A DNA stretch of 64,000 nt. It comes from Chloranthus sessilifolius (lineage: Eukaryota; Streptophyta; Magnoliopsida; Chloranthales; Chloranthaceae). Made by a program: the position numbers and the translations under genes. The notes under the pieces were generated by a model. It was given only the letters and a program-made list of their open reading frames with translations, had not been told where the DNA came from and searched no databases. Positions 1 through 10,864 of this stretch are shown here, one piece after another (position 1 is the stretch's first letter; each line of letters begins with the position of its first letter). Where the stretch lies: the NCBI GenBank assembly GCA_021018995.1, contig CM037588.1, positions 85,223,765-85,287,764 of the forward strand, in the 5' to 3' direction.

Positions 1-87
1 AAATTGAAAGGGGATGCACACATTTGATCAGAACCCCTAGCACCCAGAAGCTGAGCTGCTAAATTCACAAATAGGGAATCGCTTTAC

Positions 88-1275
88 CTGCTCTGGGATC
101 AATAGGTCGAACTGAGAGCGCAGTCCTAACTCCAAATGCTTCATACCAATGTCCCGACGATGACCCACGTGCCAGTTACTCATGAGGGGGAACGTAGCAA
201 TGTCGATCAAGGAGAGGCACTGAAAGTGAAAGGTACCCCAGACACGAGAAAGCAGATGAGGACAGGTATGCTATAAAAGAAAATTGAGTAAACTAAAAAC
301 AAAAGATAAAATACCTCGATGGCAGGCCAGAAACCCACAATGGAGCTAGACTCCCCAAGAACGGCCCGCTTTAGGCTGGACATGAGTACGGCATAGCCAG
401 CGCCGCCCCAATCGAATCGATGCACGGTCTCCCAGTTCACCATCAGGCTGAGCAGGGACAAAGAGACTCGCCCTCCACTGGTGTTGGAGAGGAGAGTCTT
501 GCCCAGGAGGAACAGTAAGGAGATGCGGGCCAGCATAAGTGCACGCGCAGGCTCGATGTAAATGTCCATGTCAGGCTGCCCCTGGTCCACCAACTCATTA
601 GGCCCAAACTGATCAACCAACCAGGATAGCTTGACCTCCGAGCCCCGAACGTTCCCTGAGGACGGGTAGGCCCCTAGCAGCTGAATCACCTCCTCCCTAC
701 CCTGTGTGCGGGTAGGTACCACGGGCACCCCTCCGATACGGACCCCAGTGATCATAGACCAGTCCGCCGGTGTGAAGGCCATCTCTGCCACAACCATGTG
801 GAATGTCATCGTCTCGAGGCGAAAATGCTCTATCAGTGCCTTTAAATAGGCCGTACGCTCTTCATAATGGGCATGAAATGAAGTCCCCAAAACCGGCAGC
901 AGTGAGTAGGTCCTTCACCACTGGGGGAAGGTAAAGCACAAGACGCTGGAGGTCAAACCAATCGCCTCGGAACATAATGTGCGGCAGGGGCTGCAAGCAA
1001 AAGGCATCAATCAGATAGGGGCAGGGAGATATAATGAGGGCATCAAAGGAAAACAAAAGCGGAAAGGAGGAGGGGGCCCATCTATTTACCTGACCAACGA
1101 TCCTGAAGTTGGACATATGGGTGTGCTGGCAGTAGAGGAGGCCGGTGTGGGCGGCCTCGCCTTGCATCTCATACCAAGGCTGGGAGGAGCACTGAGACAC
1201 AATGAACTGTTCCCCACGGGGGCCATAGGCCATCTCCGGCCCTTCTTGCTGATCATGCCCCTCGTCACCAGACAT
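88..1275 (-). pseudogene. Plant mobile domain (PMD, aminotransferase-like) protein, frameshifted, 3' end outside the window
   Basis: The translation shows the PMD pattern: LLTAAGFGDF, then LIEHFRLETMTFHM, ADWSMITGVRIGGVPVV, a LLG block, LSWLVDQF, LLFLLGKTLLSNTSGGRVSL and FDWGGAGYAVLMSSLKRAVL. Proposed exons on the - strand are 1275-1090, 990-315 and 219-88. The introns (1089-991, 314-220, and one opening at 87) have GT-AG ends; the first two are 99 and 95 bp and all joins are phase 0. Exon 3 continues the domain with PLMSNWHVGHRRDIGMKHLE. The start chosen is the ATG at 1275 (MSGDEG...), although AG just upstream leaves room for an earlier exon. A one-base frameshift at about 861-885 separates AGFGDF from YEERTAYLKALIE, so the copy is probably dead. 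PMD occurs both in host genes (MAIN/MAIL group) and in transposable elements; the context here favours the latter. Confidence 0.75.
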
Positions 1276-1325
1276 CCTAAAAATATGAGACGCATCGGCA
1301 TATGAGAGGATTGCCAACAAAAAAT

Positions 1326-1562
1326 GTTTGCATATTAATCCAAACCAAGAAAGTGTGTGTATAAATATAGGCATCTCTTTTTCTTTTGCATATTAAATCC
1401 AAACCAAAAAAGTGTGTATAAATATAGGCATCTCTTTTCTTGTGCATATTAAATCCAAACAAAAAAAAAATGTGTGTATAAATATAGGCATCTCTTTTTC
1501 TTTTTCATATTAAATCCAAACCAAAAAATTTGTGTAGAAATATAGGCGTCTCTTTTCCTTTG
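1326..1562. repeat. Four diverged tandem units of about 56-61 bp
   Basis: A unit containing CATATTAAATCCAAACC, then GTGTGTATAAATATAGGC, then ATCTCTTTT is repeated four times. CATATT occurs at about 1331, 1389, 1445 and 1506, giving periods of 58, 56 and 61 bp. The units lie just upstream of the PMD pseudogene start on its strand. No function is visible. Confidence 0.85.
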
Positions 1563-1760
1563 GGTTAGTATAAAAAAAACAAAAAAAAGAAGCAAAAAAA
1601 AAAAAAACCAACTAAAACAACTAAAACAAAAAGGAAAAAAAAAGAAGAAGAAAGAAAAGAAAAAGAAAAGGAGAAAAAGGAAATATAGGCATCACAAAGC
1701 ATTTCATCAAAAAGAAAAGAAAGAGGCAATAGCATCAAAAATTCAAAAGAAAAATAAGGG
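1563..1760. repeat. A-rich, purine-rich low-complexity tract
   Basis: Runs of A broken by G (AAAAAAGAAGAAGAAAG-like) fill this stretch. No gene is seen. It grades into ordinary unique sequence with no ORF-like signal up to about 1960. Confidence 0.8.
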
Positions 1761-1990
1761 GAAGGTAATGGTTACCTTCAATGGGAGAGAAAAACAAATA
1801 GCGGCGGAGGATAAGCGCCTTTCGATCCACACTCGCGGCTGCCGGTAATAGAACTCAAGCCAAATCAAATGAAAAAACCCTAAGGGGTTGTCTCGGACTC
1901 AAGAAGAAAGGAGGGAGGAAGAGAGAATTTGAAAAGGGGGGCCCCTTTTGTGCTCGGGCTCGGGCAGTTTCGTAACTGCTAGATTTTAGA

Positions 1991-2015
1991 CGGGCGTATA
2001 TAATATATACGCCCG
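1991..2015. repeat. Perfect 25-nt palindrome with 12-bp arms
   Basis: The arms CGGGCGTATATA (1991-2002) and TATATACGCCCG (2004-2015) are exact reverse complements around a single A. It is the first of a family of similar palindromes also found inside the LTR at 4413-4626. Its centre is 48 bp from that of the next one. Confidence 0.95.
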
Positions 2016-2031
2016 ACCATTTTTCGCCAGA

Positions 2032-2070
2032 TTTTGGTCAGGCGTATATATTATATACGCCCGACCAAAA
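2032..2070. repeat. 39-nt near-perfect palindrome with 19-bp arms
   Basis: Arms 2032-2050 and 2052-2070 pair around T2051, with a single mismatch (A2040 against C2062). The core is GGCGTATATA / TATATACGCC and the outer parts are TTTTGGTC / GACCAAAA. Both palindromes sit inside a wider inverted pair, CGGGCAGTTT (1961-1970) and AAACTGCCCG (2083-2092), so the whole block could fold back on itself. Confidence 0.93.
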
Positions 2071-2099
2071 ATGGCAGTTTTTAAACTGCCCGACCTCCC

Positions 2100-3977
2100 T
2101 TTTTCGATTTTAAGGCCCAACGGCCCCCTTGTACGCTATGGACCTCGATCTGGACCCCCTTCGAGGCCCACGAGTCATCGGCCATGGTGCACGCGTCCCC
2201 AAATGACCCTTCGAGTTTCCTTCGATTGGCCCAAAGGGACCATGCTACAATAAGCGGATCTAGATCCGTAGGTGCCCACCTAATGCGCCCACAAAATAAA
2301 AAAAAAGAGAAAAAAAAAATTAATAATAATAATAATGAAAAGAAAAAAATATAATATATACAACGCTGGTTCTCAAAAGAGCGTCGCAACGCTTGTTTGC
2401 CCCACTCCGAGAGCCGTGTTAAATCAATTCGGAATGATCGGGTTCACCCAAAAGCTCTCGAACCCCGTTTCAGGCAGGGACATTTTGTACCTGACCCGGC
2501 AGGCAGGTAATTTTGCCCATCTCCTCAATCGCTCTGAGTCCCCTAGCAATAGGCCGATCCGCAAACCAAGAACCCATCACCGGAATGCACATGTCCCTAA
2601 GGTATATCAACATGGCAAGTTGATTCGCCTAAGGATACGTGCAAAAATAATGGCAGTTTGAGCGTGCCCAGGGTCTCCATCTGACATGAAAAAAGAGAAG
2701 AAGAAAAAAAAAAGAAGAAAGGAAACGAGAAGAAATAACAACTTATTGCTGCTTAGTGAAAACCCTGAGTGGGTTGACCCTACCTTCCGGCATTCACTCT
2801 GGTCATCTACCTTCGGATTGATATTGACCAAGAGTGCCCCCGACTTCAGACCATTCGAAAAGTCTATTGTCACAATACGGTCAAAAATGAAATTACAACC
2901 AACCAAACTATGTGCGAACATACAGACCAAAGGGCTATTTTCCCTTTTTATTTCCTTTTACACAGGCTTAAAACCTGTATAGGCACAGTGTCCATGTTGA
3001 ATGTACGCACTTGCGTCTGGGTATCCGCAGGATGGTCGTTGTCCTCGTAAATTGTACCTTAGGTCGAGGCTTCTGTTCGCGCCTATTTGCTGCTTATCGC
3101 CCCTGATGGGTGTTTGTCTGTGCATAATTAGTAGGATGTGATTTCATTAGGGACGGAGGATAGAAATTAACCCTCTCTTTCGAGGGATGTTTGGTTCTAG
3201 CCCAATCTTTTTAGCTTTGTCTTGAGTTAAGGCATTCCGGTTCATGTGAATCAGGGGCACCTCACCACTGGAACGAGCACATCCCCCAGGTGCACCTATC
3301 CCTAGCAGAGCGCACGCATTCTTAAAGCGTATCAATTGACATCTGATCCACTTAAAGAGTTGTGCAAAAATAAAGTTGTCAGAGGTCATCAAGCTCTACT
3401 TAGAGGCCTCGAAACAAAAGAAAATCTAGAAAATGACATAAAAAAATTACTCAAAAAATGAGCATGCATTCCCAAGAAGTGTTGCGACATCAATATCCGC
3501 TCCACTCGGGTAAATCATGCTAAAGTAACCTCGAGGTTGATGGGTTCACCCAAAGACTCTGAGCCTTACCTAGGTAAGGGCACCCGTGGCCAATCCAGTG
3601 GAGCCGTCAATATCCCAGAGGATTGGGCACAAGTTTGTAGGCCTTCGCTTTGTATGCTTCGCATCAATTCCAAAGCATAGATCGATCATCCCGTTTCATG
3701 GAGCTGTCTGGTTCAGATTAACACTCAACATCACAAATCTATAATTTCCCTCAGGAAGTGGATGATATCCCAGCTAGCGGGCTTACACTTTTAGTGATCA
3801 TCCCAGTTATGCCCAGTAATGTCGCAATGCGCTTGGGGACTGTTAGCTCTGAGGTATGGACGATATCCCGAAATGAGAGGGCTTACGTACACTCACCATC
3901 ACCATGGATGTTTGAGAATTGAGTTGAACAAGGCGGACCCATCAAACATGCCTTGGATCTCTTCAGATGTCTCTTGT
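2100..3977. other. Noncoding interior of the left element; no gene recognised
   Basis: Only short, stop-rich frames without recognisable domains occur. Low-complexity A/G tracts lie at about 2288-2352 and 2686-2740. The phrase GGGTTCACCCAAA occurs near 2430 and again near 3541 in similar surroundings (preceded by a GTTGCGA/CGTCGCAA-like stretch and followed by a CTCT-rich phrase), which suggests a diverged internal duplication about 1.1 kb apart. This fits the usual noncoding region between pol and the polypurine tract of large plant gypsy elements. Confidence 0.6.
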
Positions 3978-4013
3978 CTTTGGCATCCGATCATTAGTGA
4001 TCGAATACCAAAG
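3978..4013. repeat. Hairpin with 16-bp arms ending at the polypurine tract
   Basis: CTTTGGCATCCGATCA (3978-3993) pairs with TGATCGAATACCAAAG (3998-4013) at 14 of 16 positions around the loop TTAG. The right arm runs into the polypurine tract that primes plus-strand synthesis. Confidence 0.9.
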
Positions 4014-4022
4014 AGGGGCATC
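4009..4022 (+). other. Polypurine tract of the left LTR element
   Basis: CAAAGAGGGGCATC immediately precedes the LTR start TGTAGACACCC. A purine run followed by a few bases and TGT is the expected plus-strand primer arrangement at a 3' LTR. Confidence 0.7.
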
Positions 4023-4412
4023 TGTAGACACCCAAATTCGGCCCAAGGCCCGATCAACCTGTACTTCGAGAGAGATGTACCCCTGTGCTTCCCATGGCAC
4101 CCCCCCTGAACCCTTAGGAACCTACCTAGACCAGTAGGAATCACCCTAAGACCTTTAGAACCATTCCCCCCAATCCTTAGAAGTCACCCCTACACCCTAG
4201 AATCCCTACCCAGACCTAACTTAAACCCTTCGGGTGGTTGATGGGAGGAGAGCTATAGAATTTCACATAGACCAGTACCATGGATGAGCCATATACCATT
4301 GGAAAGAGGACTTCTTCAGCTTTCCAACGAGCCAATGATCACCCAATTTGGAGCTACGATTCAAAAGTGATGGCCGATTGAAGTTTCACATAAAATCATA
4401 AAAAGTTTACTC

Positions 4413-4435
4413 AGGCATAGATATTACATACGCCC
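4413..4435. repeat. Degenerate copy of the GGCGTATATA palindrome
   Basis: AGGCATAGATATTACATACGCCC keeps the GGC...CGCCC ends but has lost symmetry in the middle (only parts of the arms still pair). Its centre lies about 47 bp before the next copy, matching the spacing of the other units. Confidence 0.6.
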
Positions 4436-4458
4436 AGCCATTTTTACCCCAAATTACT

Positions 4459-4483
4459 CAGGCGTATATATTATATACGCCTG
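4459..4483. repeat. Perfect 25-nt palindrome with 12-bp arms
   Basis: CAGGCGTATATA (4459-4470) and TATATACGCCTG (4472-4483) are exact reverse complements around T4471. Relative to the copy at 1991-2015, a G-to-A change in one arm is matched by C-to-T in the other. Outer CCCCAAA (4447-4453) and TTTGGGG (4489-4495) extend the dyad. Confidence 0.95.
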
Positions 4484-4506
4484 CCTATTTTGGGGAAAAT
4501 TTGGCC

Positions 4507-4529
4507 GGGCGTATATAATATATATGCCC
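4507..4529. repeat. GGCGTATATA palindrome, one mismatch
   Basis: GGGCGTATATA (4507-4517) faces TATATATGCCC (4519-4529) around A4518. The single mismatch would be a G-U pair in RNA. Its centre is 47 bp from the previous copy. Confidence 0.9.
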
Positions 4530-4605
4530 AGTATAAGTGGGACCCACCACGGGCTTCATCTTCTCAAAACTCCCCTGATTTTGATAAAAATTATCGTTTT
4601 AAACC

Positions 4606-4626
4606 GGCGTATATAATATATATACC
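4606..4626. repeat. GGCGTATATA palindrome, partly decayed
   Basis: GGCGTATATA (4606-4615) and TATATATACC (4617-4626) are near reverse complements around A4616, with mismatches in the GC-rich ends. It is the last recognisable member of this family before the satellite. Confidence 0.75.
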
Positions 4627-4903
4627 AACTTAGCTACAAGAATCGCCATCGAGCTCGAATTTCCTCCATCTAGTTTGACCCTTTGACCATCCCCTTGGTT
4701 GAGGTGGGTGTCTTGAGATTGGTTGCACCCCCTTTGAGCTTGTTGGCAACCCTTAAGTCACCCATGGTCTCACCCCATCATCCGCCATTGATACCAGTTT
4801 CCCAAAACCTTAGGACCTTGAAAATCCAAAAAACCTTAAATGGGGGATTACCTAATTGCTAAACCAATTAGCTCTTAAGTAAGCCCGTAACCCATCCCTT
4901 CTC

Positions 4904-4911
4904 TATAAATA
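4904..4911 (+). promoter_or_regulatory. TATA box in the left element's LTR
   Basis: TATAAATA followed by GAGAGGCCC matches the plant TATA consensus and lies about 880 bp from the LTR start, a normal U3 length. Transcription would start near 4935. Confidence 0.65.
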
Positions 4912-5541
4912 GAGAGGCCCCCCTCTTCCCAAAGGGTTGAACTTTTGTTGAAGGATTAGAGAAGTGCTTAAGAGAGAACTCTAGTGAGAGAAAATGCTAA
5001 TATTTTCCATAATTCCAGCATGCATACTTCACCTATTTCAGTCCATTTCCACCATTAGATCACTCTTTTTAGCTAAAACCTAGCCTCTAGCTTCACTCTA
5101 CACGCCCTACTTTATTGAATCCTAGCATTAGAACCCATTTTCACACCATTTAAGCCATCGGAAGCACGCCAAAGCGAAGATCTTCCACGGTGCAACAAGG
5201 GCCCGTGAGCTCCGGCTCACCCCTCTCTTCCTCTACCTTCTTGGTGTCTCCTCCGTCCAAGGATTCAAGCCATTACGCCGCCGAAATTTCGGTTTGGCTC
5301 AAAGCTTGATAGGACCATATTGCCTTCGGGCAAGGGGAAACTCCGCCCTTTTTATTTTTATTTTGGCCATAGATAGAGACTGCTATGTGCGGGTTGATCG
5401 GGTGCCTAAACCCTTCCCGATCGATAACCGAAGCCCCTACCCTCGAGCCTTTGGCAAAGACCGGTAAATTAGAGTCATATTTAGCACTTCGGTGCTCAAA
5501 CTATCGATTTGAAGGTTTCCCGGGTCACCAAAAGCTCCGGG

Positions 5542-5550
5542 TGGCGACTC
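5542..5550 (+). other. PBS-like TGGCGACTC
   Basis: TGGCGACTC is the core of tRNA-Arg-type primer binding sites of Ogre/Tat-like plant elements and sits in a typical CTCCGGGTGGCGACTC context. It does not continue into a CTGGGGA-type match, so it may be a decayed site or a fixed part of the LTR end. Confidence 0.4.
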
Positions 5551-8500
5551 TACATTTTCATTAGAAAGGCGAGCGCATTGCCGCAACGGGTTCGAGAGGA
5601 TCCATGGTCGCACACATGTAACTGCTTGAACATGAATGCTTGATAGATATTGACACGCTTGAACGTGAATGCTTGATAGACAGTAACACGCTTGAACGTG
5701 AATGCATGAACATGAATTCTTGAACGTGAATGCTAGAACATCAATGCATGGACATGAATGCTTGAACTTGACTGCTTGCGTGGGAATGCCTGAACGTGAA
5801 TGCTTGAATGTGAATGCCTGAACATGAATACTTACACATGAATGCTCGACAAATAGTGACACGCTTGAACATGAATGCCTTGACGTGTGAATGCTTGAAT
5901 GTGAATGCTTGAACATGAATGCTCGAGCGTAAATGCTCGAACGTGAATGGTCGAACATGAATGCTTGAACGTGAATGCTGGAACGGGAATTCTTGAACCT
6001 GAATGCTTGAACGTGATTGCTTGAACATGAATGCTTGAACATGAATGCACAGACGTGAATGCTTGAACGTGAATGATTAAACTTGAATGCTTGAAAATGA
6101 ATGCTTGATAGATAGTGACAAGCTTGAACATGAATTCTTGACCTGAATGCCTGAACGTGACTAATTGAAAGTGAATACTTGAACGTGAATGATTGAACGT
6201 GAGTGCTTGAATGTTAATACTTGAGCATGGACGCCTGAACGTGAATGCTTGATAGATAGAGACACGCTTAAACGTGAATGCTTGAATGTTAATGCTTGGA
6301 CGTGATTGCTTGAACGTGAATGCTTGAACATGAATACTTGAACATGAATGGTTGAACTTGAATGCTCGACAGATAGTGACACGTTAAAATGTGAATGCTT
6401 GAACATGAAAGCTCGAAAGTGAATGTTCCAACGTGAATGCTCAAACTTGAATGGGTGAACATGAATGCTTCAGCGTGAATGATTGAACCTGATTGCATGA
6501 ACATGAATGCTTGAAAATGGATAGTTGAGACGAAGTGAAATGCTTGAACGTGAATGCTTGAAATTAAGTCTTGAACTTGAATGCTTGAACGTGAATGCTT
6601 AAACCTGAGTGCGTGAACCGGAATGCTTGAACGTGATTGCTAGAACGGGAATGCTTGAACATGAATTCTCGAACGTGAATGCTTGAGTGTGAATGATTAA
6701 ACCTGAATGCTTGAAAATGAATGCTTGATAGATAGTGACAAGCTTGAACGTGAATTCTTGAAAATGAATTCTTGACTTGAATGCTTGAACGCGAATGATT
6801 GCAAGTGAATACTTGAATGTGAATGTTTGAACGTGAATGCTTGAATGTTAATACTTGAACATGGATGCCTGAACATGAATGCTTGATAGACAGTGACACG
6901 CTTAAACGTGAATGCTTGAATGTGAATGCTTGGACATGATTGCTTGAACGTGAATTCTAAAACATGAATACTTGAACATGAATGGTTGAACATGAATGCT
7001 TGAATGTGTGAATGCTTGAATGGGAATGCTTAGACATGAAAGCTCGACCGTGAATGCTCAAACGTGAACGCTTGAACGTGAATGCTCGAACTTGAATGGG
7101 TGAACATTAATGCTTGAGCGTGAATGATTGAACCGGATTGCTTGAACATGAATGCTTGAAAATGGATACTTGAGAGGTAGTGTAATGCTTGAACGTGAAT
7201 GCTTTAAAATAAATGCTTGAACCTGAATGCTTGAACGTGAACGGTTGAACGTGATTGCTTGGACATCAATGCTGGAACGTGAATGCTTAAAACTACATGC
7301 TTAGACCTGAATGCTTGAACGTGATTGCCAGAACGTGAATGCTTGAACATGAATTCTCGAATGTGAATGCTTGAACGTGAATCCTTGAACATGAATGCTT
7401 AAACCGGAATGCTTGAACGTGAATCCTTGAACATGAATGCTTAAACCGGAATGCTTGAACCTAAATCATGGAACGTTAATGCTTGAACGTGATTGCTTGA
7501 GTATGAATACTTGAACGTGAATGTCTGAACGTGAATGCTTAATGTGAATACATGAACATGAATGCTTGATAGATAGTGAGACGTTTAAATGTGAATGCTT
7601 GAACATGAATGCTTGCACGTGGATGCTTGAACATGAATGCTTGAACATGATTGCTTGAACGTGAATGATTGAACATGAATGCATGTGTCTAAGTTCTTGA
7701 ACGTGATTACTTGCCCGTGAATACTTGAACGTGAATGCTTGAAAAGGAATTCTTGAACGTCAATGCATGAACATCAATGCTTGGACATGAATGATTGAAC
7801 GTGAATCCTTGATACATAGTGGCATGCTTGGACGCGAATGGTTGAAAGTGAATGCTTGAACATTAATTCTTGATAGATAGTGACCTGCTTGAACGTGCGA
7901 ATTCTTGAACGGGAATGCTTGAACCTGAATATTTGAACGTGAATGCTTGAACATGAATGTTAGCTAGATAGTTTCACGCTTGAATGTGAATCCTTGAACA
8001 TGAATACTTGAAGCTTGAACGTGTGAATTCTTGAACGGGAATGACTGAACCTAAATATTTGAATGTGAATGCTTGAATGTGAATTCTTGAACCTGAATGC
8101 TTGAACATGAATGGTTGATAGATAGTGACACTCTTGAACGTGAATGCTAGATAGGTAGTTGCATACTTGAATGTGAATGCTTGAACATGATTGTTTGCAT
8201 GTGAAAGCATGAGCATGAATGCTTGATAAATAGTCACACGCTTAAACGTGAATGCTTGAACATGACTACTAGAACATGAATGCTTCAACATGTGAATGCT
8301 CAAACGTGCATGCTCAAACATGAATGCTTGAATGTGAATGCTTGAACCTGAATGCATGAACCTGAATACTTTGAACCTAATTGCTTGAACATGAATGTTT
8401 GAACATGATTGCTTGAACGTGAATGCTAGAATGTGAAAGCTTAAACCAGAATGCTTGAACTAGAATGCTTGAACGTTATTGCTAGAACATGAATGATTGA

Positions 8501-10780
8501 ACATGAATGCTCGGACATGAATGATCGAACATGAATGCTTAAACATGAATGGTTGAACGTAAATGCTTGAAGGTGAATGCTTAAGTCTGAATTCTTGTAC
8601 TTGAATGGTTGAACGTGATTGCTCGAACATGAATACTTTAATGTGATAGCATAAACGAGAATGCTTGAACGTGTAATCTTGGACATGAATACTTGAACGT
8701 GGATGCATGATAGATAGTGACACGCTTAAACGTGAATGCTTGAACATGACTGCTTGCACGTGAATGCTTCAACATGTGACTACTCGAATGTGAATGCTCG
8801 AACGTGAATGCTCAAACATGAATGCTTGAACGTGAATGCTTGAACCCGAATGCTTGAACCTAAATGCTTTGAACTTCAATGCTTGAACATGAATGTTTGA
8901 ACATGATTGGTTGACCGTGAATGCTGAAACGTGAAAGCTTGAACCATAATGATTTAACTAGAATGCTTGAATGTGATTGCTAGAACGTGAATGCTTGAAC
9001 ATGAATGCTCGAACGTGAATGATTGAACATGAGTGCTTCAACCTGAATGCCTAAATGTAAATGCTTGAACATGAACGCTTAAACCTGAATTCTTGTACCT
9101 GAATGCTTGAATGTGATTGCTCGAACGTGAATACTTGAATGTGATGGCTTGAACGAGAATGCTCGAACGTGTATGCTTGGACACGAATACTTGAACGTGG
9201 ATGCTTGATAGATAGTGACATGCTTAAACGTGAATGCTTGAACTTGAAATCTTGCACGTGAATGCTTGAACATGATTGCTTGAACGTGAATGCTTGTACC
9301 TGAATGCTTGAACGTGATTGCTTGACTAGGAATACTTAAACGTGAATGCTTGAACATGAATGCTTGAACATGAATGCTTGAACGTGAATGCTTGAATGGG
9401 AATGATTGAAAATGACTGCTTGCACGTGAATGCTTGAATGTGAATGCTTGATAGAAAATCACACGCTTATATGTTAATGCTTGAACAGGACAGCTTGCAC
9501 GTGAATGCTCTAGCAGGTATGCTTGACATCCACGCCGAAACGTGAATGCTTGAACATGAATGCTTGAACTTGACTACTTGCACGTGAATGCTTGAACGTG
9601 ATTGCTTCATAAATAGTCACATGCTTAAACGTGAATGCTTGAACATGATTGCTTGCACGTGAATACTTGAACGTGAATGCTTGAACATGTGAATGCTCGA
9701 ACGTGAATGCTTGAACATTAATGCTGGAGCGTGAAAGCTTGAACCAGAATGCTTGAATGTGATTGCTAGAACGTGAATGCTGGAACATGAATGCTCGAAC
9801 ATGAATGATCGAACATGAATGCTTAAATGTGAATGCTTGAACATAAATGCTTGGACGTGAATGCTTAAACCTGAATTCTTGTACTTGAATGCTTGAACAT
9901 GATTACTCGAACGTGAATACTTGAATGGGACGGCTTGCACGAGAATGCGTGAATGTGTATCTTTGGACATGAATACTTGAACGTTGATGCCTGAACTTGT
10001 ATGCTTGATAGATAGTGACACGCTTGAACATGAAATCTTCCTCGTGAATGTTTGAACGAGAATGCTTGAACATGAATGCTTGTACCTGAATGCTTGAACG
10101 TGATTGCTTGACTAAGAATACTTGAACGTGAATGCTTGAACATGAATTCTTAAACGTGAATGCTTGAACATGAATTCTTAAACGTGAATGCTTGAACATG
10201 AATGCTTGGTAGATAGTGGCATGCTTGAATGGGAATGCTTGAACGGGAATGCTTGAACATGACTACTTGCATGTGAATGCTTGATAGATAGTCACACGCT
10301 TGTATGTGAATGCTTTAACATGACTGCTTGCATGTGAATTCTCTAACGTTTATGCTAGAACATGGATGATTGAACATGAATTCTTGAACATGAATGCTTG
10401 AACATGACTGCTTGCACGAGAATGCTTGAACGTGATTGCTTCATAAATAGTCACACGCTTAAACGTGAATGCTAAAACATGATTGCATGCACGTGAATGT
10501 TTGAACATGAATGCTGGAACGTGTGAATGCTTGAACGTGAATATTGGAAACTGAATGCTTAAACGTTAATGCCTTAACATGAATGCTTGAGAGATAATGA
10601 AATGCTTGAACATGAATGCTTGAAATTGAATTCTTGAACCTGACTGCTTAAATGTGAACGCTTGAGCATGATTGCTTGAGCGTGAATGCTTGAACCAAAA
10701 TGCTCGAACATGATTGCTTGAACATGAATGCTCAAATGTGAATGATCGAACATGAATGCTTGAACATCAATGCTTGAATG

Positions 10781-10864
10781 TGAATGATTAAACCGGAGTG
10801 CTTGTACCTGAAGGCTTGAACGTGAATGATTAAACCGGAGTGCTTGTACCTGAAGGCTTGAACG
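10781..10864. repeat. 42-bp direct duplication inside the minisatellite
   Basis: A 42-bp block that starts TGAATGATTAAACCGGAGTG at 10781 is repeated immediately at 10823. The size is exactly three 14-bp monomers, and the rare CCGGAG variant marks both copies. Confidence 0.9.

Larger units (their letters stand above)
1..5617 (+). mobile_element. 3' part of a Tat/Ogre-like Ty3/gypsy LTR retrotransposon (left-truncated by the window)
   Basis: The assignment rests on the order of parts. A polypurine tract at about 4009-4022 is followed directly by a sequence starting TGTAGACACCC at 4023, a typical plant LTR start. A plant TATA box lies about 880 bp into this LTR, and the block ends where the 14-bp satellite starts near 5618. 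Upstream is an antisense plant-mobile-domain pseudogene. Extra ORFs between pol and the 3' LTR, some antisense, are known in Tat-lineage elements, so the pseudogene may be cargo of this element. No gag or pol is visible, because any would lie left of the window. The lineage name is inferred from LTR-end and PBS-like sequence and is uncertain. The 5' LTR is outside the window, so no target-site duplication can be tested. Confidence 0.5.
4023..5617 (+). mobile_element. 3' LTR of the left element (about 1.6 kb)
   Basis: It starts TGTAGACACCC right after the polypurine tract and ends at the junction with the satellite, near GGTCGCACACA. The TATA box at 4904-4911 would make about 880 bp of U3. Four GGCGTATATA palindromes lie in U3. 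A PBS-like TGGCGACTC occurs at 5542-5550, within what I treat as LTR. If the LTR really stops there, the remaining 68-75 bp would be leader and this would be a PPT-LTR-PBS junction as left by LTR-LTR recombination. The exact right edge is therefore uncertain by about 80 bp. Confidence 0.6.

Noticed and set aside
271..314. A 44-bp intron in the PMD pseudogene (acceptor at 271)
   Set aside because: Too short for plant splicing. The acceptor at 220 gives 95 bp and keeps the PMD-like reading frame in phase.
2335..2982. Two + strand open frames (2335-2661 and 2686-2982) and a reverse frame at 2081-2389
   Set aside because: They are short, run through A/G low-complexity tracts, show no known domain, and lie in the noncoding interior of an LTR element.
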